A stretch of DNA of 64,000 nt, taken from contig NZ_JACHCL010000001.1 in assembly GCF_014200725.1 (NCBI RefSeq), positions 1,302,001 through 1,366,000 of the forward strand, given 5' to 3'. The stretch is from Janthinobacterium silvisoli (GTDB lineage: Bacteria; Pseudomonadota; Gammaproteobacteria; Burkholderiales; Burkholderiaceae_D). Positions within the stretch are counted from its first letter, which is position 1. The number at the start of each line of letters is the position of its first letter. The notes beneath the pieces were generated by a model. The model saw only the letters and a program-made list of their open reading frames with translations. It did not search any database and was not told the DNA's origin. A program made the position numbers and the translations under genes. This document shows, one piece after another, positions 56,982 to 64,000 of this stretch.

Positions 56982-59900
56982 AACGCCTTGCACTCTGCTT
57001 TGCGCTTTTTTTACTGCTGACCGGACCAGCCTTGTTGAACACAGCGGCCGCCACCACCTGCCTCGCGACAGTCACGCCCTGGCTCGATGCAGCCAACGAC
57101 GCCATCAAGGATGAACAGCCGGCGCGCGCCCTGCCGCTGTTCGAACGCGGCGTGCAAACCTGCCGTGCAGCGAACGACCAGGCCGGCATCGCCAGCGGCT
57201 TGCTGGGCCTGGGCCAGAGCTTGCAACTGCTGGACCGCTACCCGGAAAGCGAACAGGCCTTGCTGGAAGGCTGGGCCATCCGCCAGACCTTGAACGATGG
57301 CGACCCTGGCCATGAAAACATGTACTACCCCGCCGAATTGATGTATCTGTACCGCCAGTGGAGCCGCTTCGAACTGGCCTGGCAATGGGGCGATACCGCG
57401 CTGGCGGCCAAGGCGAACATCATTGGCAAGGACACGGTATCGTATGGCACCAGCCTGTCGAACCTGTCCGGCGTAGCGCTACAAACCAAGGAGTACGCGC
57501 GCGGCCTGCCGTATGCGCGCTTGGCGATGGATACCTGGGCCCGCACCTCGGGCGAAAACAGCACCGACCACGCCTGGGGCATGCGCGACGTGGGCGTGCT
57601 GCTGCTGCGCATGGGGTGCATGGAGGAAGCTTACGGCTATCTGGAACACGCTTACCGTATCCGCCTGGCCGCCTTCGGCGAAAACAGCACCGAGACGCAA
57701 ACGAGCATCGCGGACATGGCGACCTGGTACACCCTGGCCGGCAATGACCGGCAAGCGCTGTCGTTTGCGCAGCGCGCTTTGGCGATCGCCGTGCAGCGCT
57801 CGGGCGCCGCTTCGATGCAGGCCAGCGTGGCCCTGAACCGCCTGAGCGGCATCCATGCGCGCCTCGGTGAAAGCGGCAAGGCCTGGCTGGAAGCCGAGCA
57901 GGGTTTGTCCATACGCCAGACCCTGTTTGGCGACCAGCACGCCAATACGGTGAGCGCCTGGCAAGACGTGGCGCTCACCGCGCTGGCCGACAATCAGCTG
58001 GGCCGCGCGGAAGTAGCGGCCGGCACCGCGCTGCGCCACTGCCGCGAGGTATATGGCGACACCTCGCCCGCCTGCTCCACGCATCAATACGCGCATGGCA
58101 GCACACTGATGGCGCTGGGGCAGTACCAGCAAGCGCTGGACGCTGCGCAGGCAGCGGCGCAACTGGCTATCTCGGGCAGCCAGCCTTTACCGGATGATGA
58201 AGTCAACGCGCTGCTGCTGGCAGCCCAGGCGCAGGCGGCGCTGGGCCAGCAGGCGCAAGCCGAAACAGCCCTGGCCAGCCTGGTGGCGCGCCTGGAACAA
58301 ACGCCATCGGCGCCGGCCGGCCTGCTCGACACGATGCGCCAGGTCCGTCTGCAGGTGCAGGCGGCGCGCATGGACATCAGCGATGCTGACTTGCATACAC
58401 TGGCACAGGAAGCAGCCAGCCTGGCGCAGCAACTGGCGGCCGTGCGCGGCGTGTCGCATCCCGCTTATGGCCTGGCCTTGCTGAATGCCGCCGAACTGAA
58501 TGCGCGCACGGGCGATACAGCCACCGCACGCACGCAGGCGGCGCGCGCGCTGGCCATTGCGATGGCCAATCAACAGACCTTGCTCGAAGCGCGGGCGGCG
58601 GCGCAACTGGGTGCGTTGGAACCCGATGCGGCTGCTATTTTCCTGGGCAAGCAGGCCATCAATGCACTGCAAGCCACGCGTGCCGGCACGGCCGGCCTGC
58701 CCGTGCCGCTGCGGCAAGGCTTTATTCGCCAAAAGCGCGCCGCCTATGGGCAGCTGGCGGACCGCTTGCTCGACCAGCGCCGCATCCAGGAAGCGGAAAC
58801 CGTGCTGGCCATGGTGCGCGAAGACGACTTTCATAATCTGGTGCGCAGCGCGCCCGATCCACGCACCACGCGCCTCGCTTACACAGGTGCGGAAAGCGCG
58901 TGGCAACAGCAGTTCGATGCGCGCGCGTCAGCACTGCGCACAGGCGCCCAGGCATTGGCACTGGCGCGCGAACACCAGGCGCAAGGTGCGGCCCAGGCCG
59001 AGGCAGAATGGCAGAGCGCGAATACCGCCATGACGTCCCTTGTCGATGAAGCCGCCGCGGCGCTGGCCAAATTGCCCGCAGCGCCCGTCGCCACATCATC
59101 ACCTGCAAACAGCACCAGGGCCGCGCCGCTGAAGCCGGGCGTGCTGCACCTGACGTATCTGGTGACGGAAAAACGCCTGCGCATCGTCGCACAAACAGGT
59201 GGAAAGCGCGGCAGCAGCATCCATGACGTGGCCATCGATGAACGCACGCTGGCGCAGCGCATTGCCAGCCTGCGCCGCAGCGCGCAAGACCCTGGCGTCG
59301 ATGCGCGCGCCGAGGTGCAAGCGCTGTATGCGCTGCTGATCGCACCCGTCAGCACGCAGCTCAAGGGCGCTACATCGCTGTCGCTATCGCTCGATGGCGT
59401 CTTGCGCTACCTGCCCTTCGCCATGCTGCATGACGGCCGCCATTGGCTGGTAGAACGGCTGCCGATTGCGCTCGATGCGCGTGGCGCCGATGGCAGCACC
59501 GCAGAGCCGGCACGCGCGCCGTCGATGGCCCTGCTGGGCCAGACCAGTTCCAGCGGCGAGCTGCCGGCGCTACCTTTCGTGCAGTCTGAATTGCGCGCCG
59601 TGGCACAGATCGAGCAGACTGCGCATGTGCCCAGCCAGGTGTATCTCGATGGCGATTTCACGGCGGCCGCGCTGCAGCAGGCGCTACCCGCCAACAGCAG
59701 CGTGCATATCGCAAGCCATTTCGTGCTGCGCTCGGGCATGGGCAAGGATTCCTATCTGCTGCTGGGCGATGGACAACAACTGAGCCTGGCCGAACTGGCG
59801 CAAGAACGCTACCGATTTGCGGGCCTGGACTTGCTTACCCTGTCGGCTTGCGAAACGGCCGTGCCAGCCGGCACCGACGATACGGGCCGCGAACTGGAAG

Positions 59901-60184
59901 GCCTGGCCTGGCTGGCCCGCCAGCGCGGTGCGCGCAATGTGCTGGCCAGCCTGTGGCGCGTCTCGGATCAATCGACCGCCACTTTGATGAGCGATTTTTA
60001 CAGTGCACTGGCGCACGGCAAGAGCAAGCCGCAAGCCTTGCGCCAGGCGCAGTTGCAGCAAATCCGCGCCGGCCGCGCCAGTGCCCCGGCCACGCGCGGC
60101 CTGACCATGCTCGGCGCCGCCAGCACCGGCAACCCGCACAGCCACCCATTTTTCTGGGCCGGCTTCATCCTGCTCGGCTCCTGA
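56978..60184 (+). CDS. Exported TPR-CHAT protease
   Basis: 1068 residues. A signal peptide (1-~25, ending AAATT) is followed by a long array of TPR-like helices (~30-520; for example the LLGLGQSLQLLDRYPESEQALLEGW pair broken at usual positions), a helical linker, and a C-terminal CHAT domain (~770-1065). The caspase-clan dyad is His914 (VHIASHF) and Cys958 (LTLSACETA), with conserved 'GLAWLARQRGARNVLASLW'. TPRs probably bind a peptide or partner that controls cleavage. Overlaps the caspase gene by 4 nt. Most studied TPR-CHAT proteins are cytoplasmic, so the export signal is notable. Confidence 0.9.
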   Translation: MKRLALCFALFLLLTGPALLNTAAATTCLATVTPWLDAANDAIKDEQPARALPLFERGVQTCRAANDQAGIASGLLGLGQSLQLLDRYPESEQALLEGWAIRQTLNDGDPGHENMYYPAELMYLYRQWSRFELAWQWGDTALAAKANIIGKDTVSYGTSLSNLSGVALQTKEYARGLPYARLAMDTWARTSGENSTDHAWGMRDVGVLLLRMGCMEEAYGYLEHAYRIRLAAFGENSTETQTSIADMATWYTLAGNDRQALSFAQRALAIAVQRSGAASMQASVALNRLSGIHARLGESGKAWLEAEQGLSIRQTLFGDQHANTVSAWQDVALTALADNQLGRAEVAAGTALRHCREVYGDTSPACSTHQYAHGSTLMALGQYQQALDAAQAAAQLAISGSQPLPDDEVNALLLAAQAQAALGQQAQAETALASLVARLEQTPSAPAGLLDTMRQVRLQVQAARMDISDADLHTLAQEAASLAQQLAAVRGVSHPAYGLALLNAAELNARTGDTATARTQAARALAIAMANQQTLLEARAAAQLGALEPDAAAIFLGKQAINALQATRAGTAGLPVPLRQGFIRQKRAAYGQLADRLLDQRRIQEAETVLAMVREDDFHNLVRSAPDPRTTRLAYTGAESAWQQQFDARASALRTGAQALALAREHQAQGAAQAEAEWQSANTAMTSLVDEAAAALAKLPAAPVATSSPANSTRAAPLKPGVLHLTYLVTEKRLRIVAQTGGKRGSSIHDVAIDERTLAQRIASLRRSAQDPGVDARAEVQALYALLIAPVSTQLKGATSLSLSLDGVLRYLPFAMLHDGRHWLVERLPIALDARGADGSTAEPARAPSMALLGQTSSSGELPALPFVQSELRAVAQIEQTAHVPSQVYLDGDFTAAALQQALPANSSVHIASHFVLRSGMGKDSYLLLGDGQQLSLAELAQERYRFAGLDLLTLSACETAVPAGTDDTGRELEGLAWLARQRGARNVLASLWRVSDQSTATLMSDFYSALAHGKSKPQALRQAQLQQIRAGRASAPATRGLTMLGAASTGNPHSHPFFWAGFILLGS

Positions 60185-60271
60185 CGATGTCCACGGCTGT
60201 GCTACAGTTACCGTTGCTGCCAGACCATAGTTGCCGGCAATATCACTTTCCCTACATCACTCTTTTCATCC

Positions 60272-62176
60272 ATGCCCCTTAAAACATTTTCACGCCCGCT
60301 GCTCGCCGTCCTGTTGAGCGCCGCCTTCAGCGCGCACGCCGCCGCTTCTGCTACCCCTGAAACGCCATCCTCACCCATCGTGCTGCATGTAGACGCCAGC
60401 AATGTGGCCCAGCAGATTTTCAATATCCGCGAAAGCATCCCTGCCACGCCAGGCAAGATGACCTTGCTGTATCCACAATGGGTGCCTGGCAACCACGGTC
60501 CCAGCGGCCCGCTGAACCAGCTGGCTGGCCTGCGCCTGTCCGCCAATGGCAAGCCGCTGGAATGGCAGCGCGATCCCGTGAACATGTTCGCCTTCCACAT
60601 CGACGTGCCTGCAGGTGCTGCGACGGTGGAAGCGCAATACCAGTTCCTCTCGCCCGTCGAAGGCAACCAGGGCCGCATCACCATGACAGCGGACATCCTC
60701 GGCGTACAATGGCATGCGATGACCCTGTACCCGGAAGGCCGTCCTGCGCGCGAAATCCAGGTGCAGCCCAGCCTGACCCTGCCAGCTGGCTGGCAATTTG
60801 GCAGTGCGCTGGAAGTGCGTGCGGAATCGTCCACGCCAGCAGGCAAACAGGTGGACTTCCAGACCATCGATCTCGACAACCTGGTCGATTCACCGCTGTT
60901 CGCGGGCCGCTACTTCAAGCGTTTTGACCTCGATCCGGGTGCGAAAGTTCCCGTGTACCTGAACGTGGTAGCCGACAGCCCGGACAGCCTGGAAGCGACG
61001 CCGGAACAAATCGAAAAACACCGCGTGCTGATGCAGCAAGTGTATAAGCTGTTCGCCTCGCGCCATTTCAAGCATTACGATTTCCTGCTGGCCCTGAGCG
61101 ATGATTTTGGCGGCATCGGCCGTGAGCACATGCAGTCGAGCGAAAACGGCGTGAAACCTGGCTACTTCAGCGAATGGGACAAGACCGAAGCGGGCCGCGC
61201 GCTGCTGCCGCATGAATTGACGCACTCGTGGAATGGCAAGTTCCGCCGCCCTGCCGGCCAGGCCACGCCCGACTTCAACACACCGCTGCAAAACAGCCTG
61301 CTGTGGGTCTACGAAGGCCAGACGCAATACTGGGGCAATGTGCTGGCCTCGCGTTCGGGCCTGATCACGCCAGCGAACATGCGCGACCTGTTCGCTTCCA
61401 CCGCTGCCTATTACGATGCAGTGCCGGGCCGCAGCTGGCGCGCCATGCAGGATACGACCAACGACCCGATCATCAATGGCCGCCGCCCGATCGGCTGGAG
61501 CAGCTGGCAGCGTAGCGAAGATTATTATTCGGAAGGCTCGCTGATCTGGCTCGATGTCGACACCACCATCCGCGAACTGTCCGGCGAGCGCCGCTCGCTC
61601 GACGATTTTGCGCGCGCCTTCTTTGGCGTGCAGAATGGCAGCACCACGCCGCTGCCCTACACCTTCGAAGATGTGGTGGCCGCCCTGAACGCCGTGCAAC
61701 CATATGACTGGGCCACCTTCCTGCGCAGCCGCCTCGATGGCCACGGCCCGGGCGCGCCGCTGGACGGCCTGGCCCGCGCCGGCTGGAAACTGGTCTACCG
61801 CGATAAGCAAACGCCGTTCATGCAGGCAACGGAAGAGCGCAGCAAGAGCACCGACCTGAGCTACTCGCTGGGCTTGACCGTCGACAAGGATGGCAAGCTG
61901 GGCAAGCTGCTGTGGGACGGCCCCGCCTTCAAGGCTGGCTTGTCGGGCAATACCACCTTGCTGGCCGTCAATGGCATGGCGTACACGCCCAAACTGCTGA
62001 AAAAAGCCATCCAGGCAGCCAAGGACGGCACGCAGCCGATCAATTTGCTGGTAAAAAAAGGCAAGCAGTACCAGACCGTGGCGCTGGACTACCATGGCGG
62101 CCTGAAATACCCGCAACTGGAACGCATCGCCGGCACGCGCGACCGCCTGACGGCCATCCTGCAACCGTTGAAATAA
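60272..62176 (+). CDS. M61 family metallopeptidase with PDZ domain
   Basis: 634 residues. A signal peptide ends near AHAA. The peptidase domain carries the zinc motif HELTH (314-318) with the conserved SWNGKFRRP downstream, and a glutamate in the 'YEGQTQYWG' helix as third ligand. A PDZ domain lies at ~510-610. Family members are glycyl-type aminopeptidases. It follows the CHAT operon on the same strand after 87 nt; that gap and the lack of overlap suggest a separate gene, but read-through is possible. Confidence 0.9.
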   Translation: MPLKTFSRPLLAVLLSAAFSAHAAASATPETPSSPIVLHVDASNVAQQIFNIRESIPATPGKMTLLYPQWVPGNHGPSGPLNQLAGLRLSANGKPLEWQRDPVNMFAFHIDVPAGAATVEAQYQFLSPVEGNQGRITMTADILGVQWHAMTLYPEGRPAREIQVQPSLTLPAGWQFGSALEVRAESSTPAGKQVDFQTIDLDNLVDSPLFAGRYFKRFDLDPGAKVPVYLNVVADSPDSLEATPEQIEKHRVLMQQVYKLFASRHFKHYDFLLALSDDFGGIGREHMQSSENGVKPGYFSEWDKTEAGRALLPHELTHSWNGKFRRPAGQATPDFNTPLQNSLLWVYEGQTQYWGNVLASRSGLITPANMRDLFASTAAYYDAVPGRSWRAMQDTTNDPIINGRRPIGWSSWQRSEDYYSEGSLIWLDVDTTIRELSGERRSLDDFARAFFGVQNGSTTPLPYTFEDVVAALNAVQPYDWATFLRSRLDGHGPGAPLDGLARAGWKLVYRDKQTPFMQATEERSKSTDLSYSLGLTVDKDGKLGKLLWDGPAFKAGLSGNTTLLAVNGMAYTPKLLKKAIQAAKDGTQPINLLVKKGKQYQTVALDYHGGLKYPQLERIAGTRDRLTAILQPLK

Positions 62177-62199
62177 TAAGTAAGAAGTAAGACTGATCC

Positions 62200-62223
62200 G
62201 GGGCCGCGCCATGGGGCGGCCCC
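62200..62223 (+). terminator. Probable terminator after the M61 peptidase
   Basis: GGGGCCGC and GCGGCCCC form an 8-bp stem followed by TCTCTCC. T content is modest. Confidence 0.5.
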
Positions 62224-62259
62224 TCTCTCCCCAACCACGTTTTGGTGTATGCTGACAAT

Positions 62260-62610
62260 ATGAACAATGACACCGACATCCAGCTCAGCGACCCTTTCAA
62301 GGCCACCGACGGCTCCGGCCGTGCCCACGACATCAAGGCGATCCGTATCTTCGACGAAGGTTACGGCATCATCGACGTGTATGTGGATTTTTCCGCCCCG
62401 CTCGAAAGCGGCTTGTACAAGGACAAGACCCTGGTCGGCCATATCCTCACGCGCCTGCGCAGCCTGGGCTATGTAGGCCCGGACTTCGGCCATGGCGACC
62501 TCGGTTTGCAAGACAAGAAACTGATCGTACTGGAAGCGCCGGAAGAATTTTCGGCTTTTGCAGCGAGCAAGGGCTGGAAGGATTTATCCGCGGAATTTGA
62601 CGAAGACTGA
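62260..62610 (+). CDS. Small conserved-looking protein of unknown function
   Basis: 116 residues from the ATG; a GTG at 62245 would add five. No ribosome site precedes either. The soluble sequence has alternating strands and helices ('KAIRIFDEGYGIIDVYVDF', 'LVGHILTRLRSLGY', 'LIVLEAPEEFSAFAASKGW') and an acidic tail. No signal peptide or membrane segment. It is bounded by terminators on both sides, so it is monocistronic. Confidence 0.7.
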   Translation: MNNDTDIQLSDPFKATDGSGRAHDIKAIRIFDEGYGIIDVYVDFSAPLESGLYKDKTLVGHILTRLRSLGYVGPDFGHGDLGLQDKKLIVLEAPEEFSAFAASKGWKDLSAEFDED

Positions 62611-62635
62611 GCCTGCGTCAGCTGAACCCCACCGC

Positions 62636-62669
62636 ACGCCGCCGCTGCATCTGCCGAGGCGGCGTTTTT
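62636..62669 (+). terminator. Intrinsic terminator after the 116-residue gene
   Basis: ACGCCGCC and GGCGGCGT pair across 14 nt and T5 follows. Confidence 0.75.
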
Positions 62670-62682
62670 CATGGGCGATCGT

Positions 62683-63447
62683 TCAGCTATTCAGATAGCG
62701 CGCGCTCCACGCGGCAATCACATTGGCGACATACGCCGCATCGTCGCGGCCCGTCAATAAATGATCGGCGTCGTCGAGCGAGACGAAACTTTTCGGATGC
62801 TTGGCCGTCATCAGGATCTCCATCGCGTTCGACACATCGACCGTGGTGTCGTTCGGCGCATGCATCACCAGCAGGGCGCGGCGCAGGCCGGCGATCTGCT
62901 CTTTCAGACTGTGGCGGCTGGCGACGTCGTCGACGAATTGCTGGCGGATATGGAATGGCCGCCCTTCCAGTTGCACCAGCGCTTCGCCTTCTTCCGCGAT
63001 CTGTTCCAGGTGATCGCTGAACATGCGCGTCACGTAGGCGGGCGAACTGGGGGCGGCCAGGGTCACCACGGCGGTGGCTTCCGGCACTTGTCCGGCCGCG
63101 GCCAGCACGGCCGCGCCGCCCAGGCTATGGCCGATCAGCAATTGTGGCGCCGCGTGTCTGGCGCGCATAAAATCGGCGGCGGCGATCAGGTCGGCCACGT
63201 TCGATGAAAAATTGGTGGCGGCAAATTCGCCCTCGCTGGCGCCCAGTCCCGTGAAATCGAAGCGCAGCACGGCAATCCCATGTTCCGTCAAGCCTTGCGC
63301 AATGCGCCGCGCAGCCAGCACATCCTTGCCACAGGTAAAACAATGGGCGAACAGCGCGTAGGCGCGGATAGCGCCATCGGGCGCATCGAGACGGGCCGCC
63401 AGCACGTGGCCGTGGGCGCCGGGAAAGTCTTGCCGGGTTGATTTCAT
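62683..63447 (-). CDS. Alpha/beta hydrolase of the hydrolase-OsmC family, lacking the OsmC half
   Basis: 254 residues from MKSTRQDF. The oxyanion region ALFAHCFTCGKD, nucleophile elbow GHSLGGA and 'LVMHAPNDTTVDVSNA' plus 'FVSLDDADHLL' for acid and histidine match the N-terminal half of bifunctional hydrolase/OsmC proteins almost throughout. In the two-domain members an OsmC peroxiredoxin-like domain follows the SARYL end; here the gene stops at that point (SARYLNS) and the next 70 bp contain only the other gene's terminator. Substrate unknown. Confidence 0.82.
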   Translation of the reverse strand: MKSTRQDFPGAHGHVLAARLDAPDGAIRAYALFAHCFTCGKDVLAARRIAQGLTEHGIAVLRFDFTGLGASEGEFAATNFSSNVADLIAAADFMRARHAAPQLLIGHSLGGAAVLAAAGQVPEATAVVTLAAPSSPAYVTRMFSDHLEQIAEEGEALVQLEGRPFHIRQQFVDDVASRHSLKEQIAGLRRALLVMHAPNDTTVDVSNAMEILMTAKHPKSFVSLDDADHLLTGRDDAAYVANVIAAWSARYLNS

Positions 63448-63538
63448 ACGATGGACAGTCAAGCTGCCGCGCAGCGCGGCCGAAAACGCATTGTAGCGCC
63501 GGGCGGCCATCGCTGCAGGCAGTTGCGTTATTGCGTTA

Positions 63539-64000
63539 TTAATTACGTTTGGGGATGTCTACCCCTTTGACGACGGCGGGACGCGCTTCAAATGCCTTCA
63601 GTGCGCGTGCGACATTGGGGAAGTTGTCAAAGCCAACCAGCTCGCTGGCGCCATAGAAGCCAACCAGGCAGCGCACCCATGGGAAGATCGCGATATCGGC
63701 TATCGTATAGTGCTCGCCCATGATCCAGTCGCGGCCTTGCAGGCGCTGTTCCAGCACGCCCAGCAAACGCTTGCTTTCGCCGACATAACGTTCAAGCGGA
63801 CGCTTGTCTTCGAATTCCTTGCCAGCAAATTTGTGGAAGAAACCCAGTTGGCCAAACATGGGGCCAACGCCGCCCATCTGGAACATCACCCACTGGATGG
63901 TTTCATAGCGCGCAGCCGCATCCTGGGGGATGAACTTGCCGGTTTTCTCGGCCAGGTAAATCAGGATGGCGCCCGATTCAAACAGCGCCAGCGGTTTACC
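63539..64000 (-). CDS. Glutathione S-transferase family protein, C-terminal part
   Basis: The frame is open to the right window edge, giving ~153 C-terminal residues. It begins GKPLALFESGAILIYLAEKTG, broken here for display at the conserved ES motif that binds the glutathione gamma-glutamyl group, then the helical domain with MGEHYTIADIAIFPW (N-capping box). The N-terminal catalytic Ser/Cys/Asn is outside the window. The pattern is close to YfcG/YghU-type disulfide-bond oxidoreductases. Confidence 0.88.
   Translation of the reverse strand, partial: GKPLALFESGAILIYLAEKTGKFIPQDAAARYETIQWVMFQMGGVGPMFGQLGFFHKFAGKEFEDKRPLERYVGESKRLLGVLEQRLQGRDWIMGEHYTIADIAIFPWVRCLVGFYGASELVGFDNFPNVARALKAFEARPAVVKGVDIPKRN

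Noticed and set aside
54129..60271. A gasdermin gene next to the caspase/CHAT pair
   Set aside because: No unassigned frame with a suitable length or hydrophobic C-terminal segment lies in or next to the operon.

Overview
The window is GC-rich chromosomal DNA from a betaproteobacterium, most likely Oxalobacteraceae (Janthinobacterium/Duganella/Massilia-like). That placement rests on recalled family resemblance and gene neighbourhoods (bamC-dapA, pyrG-eno-ftsB, roxA next to slyD, several TonB receptors), not on a search. No rRNA, tRNA, CRISPR array, insertion sequence or prophage was seen.

Layout. 1-2.9 kb: the end of a short-chain dehydrogenase, a CzcE-like periplasmic protein and, divergently, a catalase-like peroxidase with a cytochrome b561; both promoters carry tandem 11-bp PhoB-type repeats. 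2.9-7.0 kb: a FecI-FecR-TonB receptor iron operon behind a perfect Fur palindrome. 7.3-14.2 kb: a Fic enzyme, mutS with an exported protein of unknown function, slyD and roxA. 14.2-22.1 kb: a small alanine-rich lipoprotein, then a long minus-strand housekeeping run (bamC, dapA, methyltransferase, site-2 protease, yciO, htpX, PHP phosphoesterase, hydrolase). 22.4-27.8 kb: hslO, then a TonB receptor-glycerophosphodiesterase operon behind a four-repeat Pho box, and two tiny genes. 27.9-33.5 kb: ftsB, eno, pyrG, a PRC-barrel protein, an iron-regulated ChaN-like protein and a GNAT enzyme. 33.5-34.9 kb: an AT-richer accessory patch with two unrecognised genes.

34.9-39.5 kb: dnaE2 under a consensus SOS box. 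The SOS box and the start of the neighbouring PhzF-like gene are duplicated around a small metal-binding-domain gene. 39.6-47.8 kb: a TonB receptor, an SDR/LysR divergent pair, a frameshifted leucine-rich-repeat gene, a DsbA-fold isomerase and a fusion of phosphopantetheine adenylyltransferase (CoaD) with an HD phosphohydrolase. 47.9-53.9 kb: a QseBC-like two-component pair, an HtrA protease, Hsp20, a lipoprotein and a membrane protein.

54.1-60.2 kb is the most interesting locus: an operon with all genes overlapping (8, 4 and 4 nt) that encodes an ECF sigma factor, a membrane anti-sigma factor, an exported caspase-like protease and an exported TPR-CHAT protease. It looks like a signal-responsive envelope module with two caspase-clan proteases. 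The window closes with an M61 peptidase, a small conserved protein, an alpha/beta hydrolase and a partial glutathione S-transferase.

Recurring regulatory themes are phosphate (PhoB-type arrays at three promoters), iron (Fur palindromes at two), and DNA damage (LexA boxes at dnaE2 and phzF).
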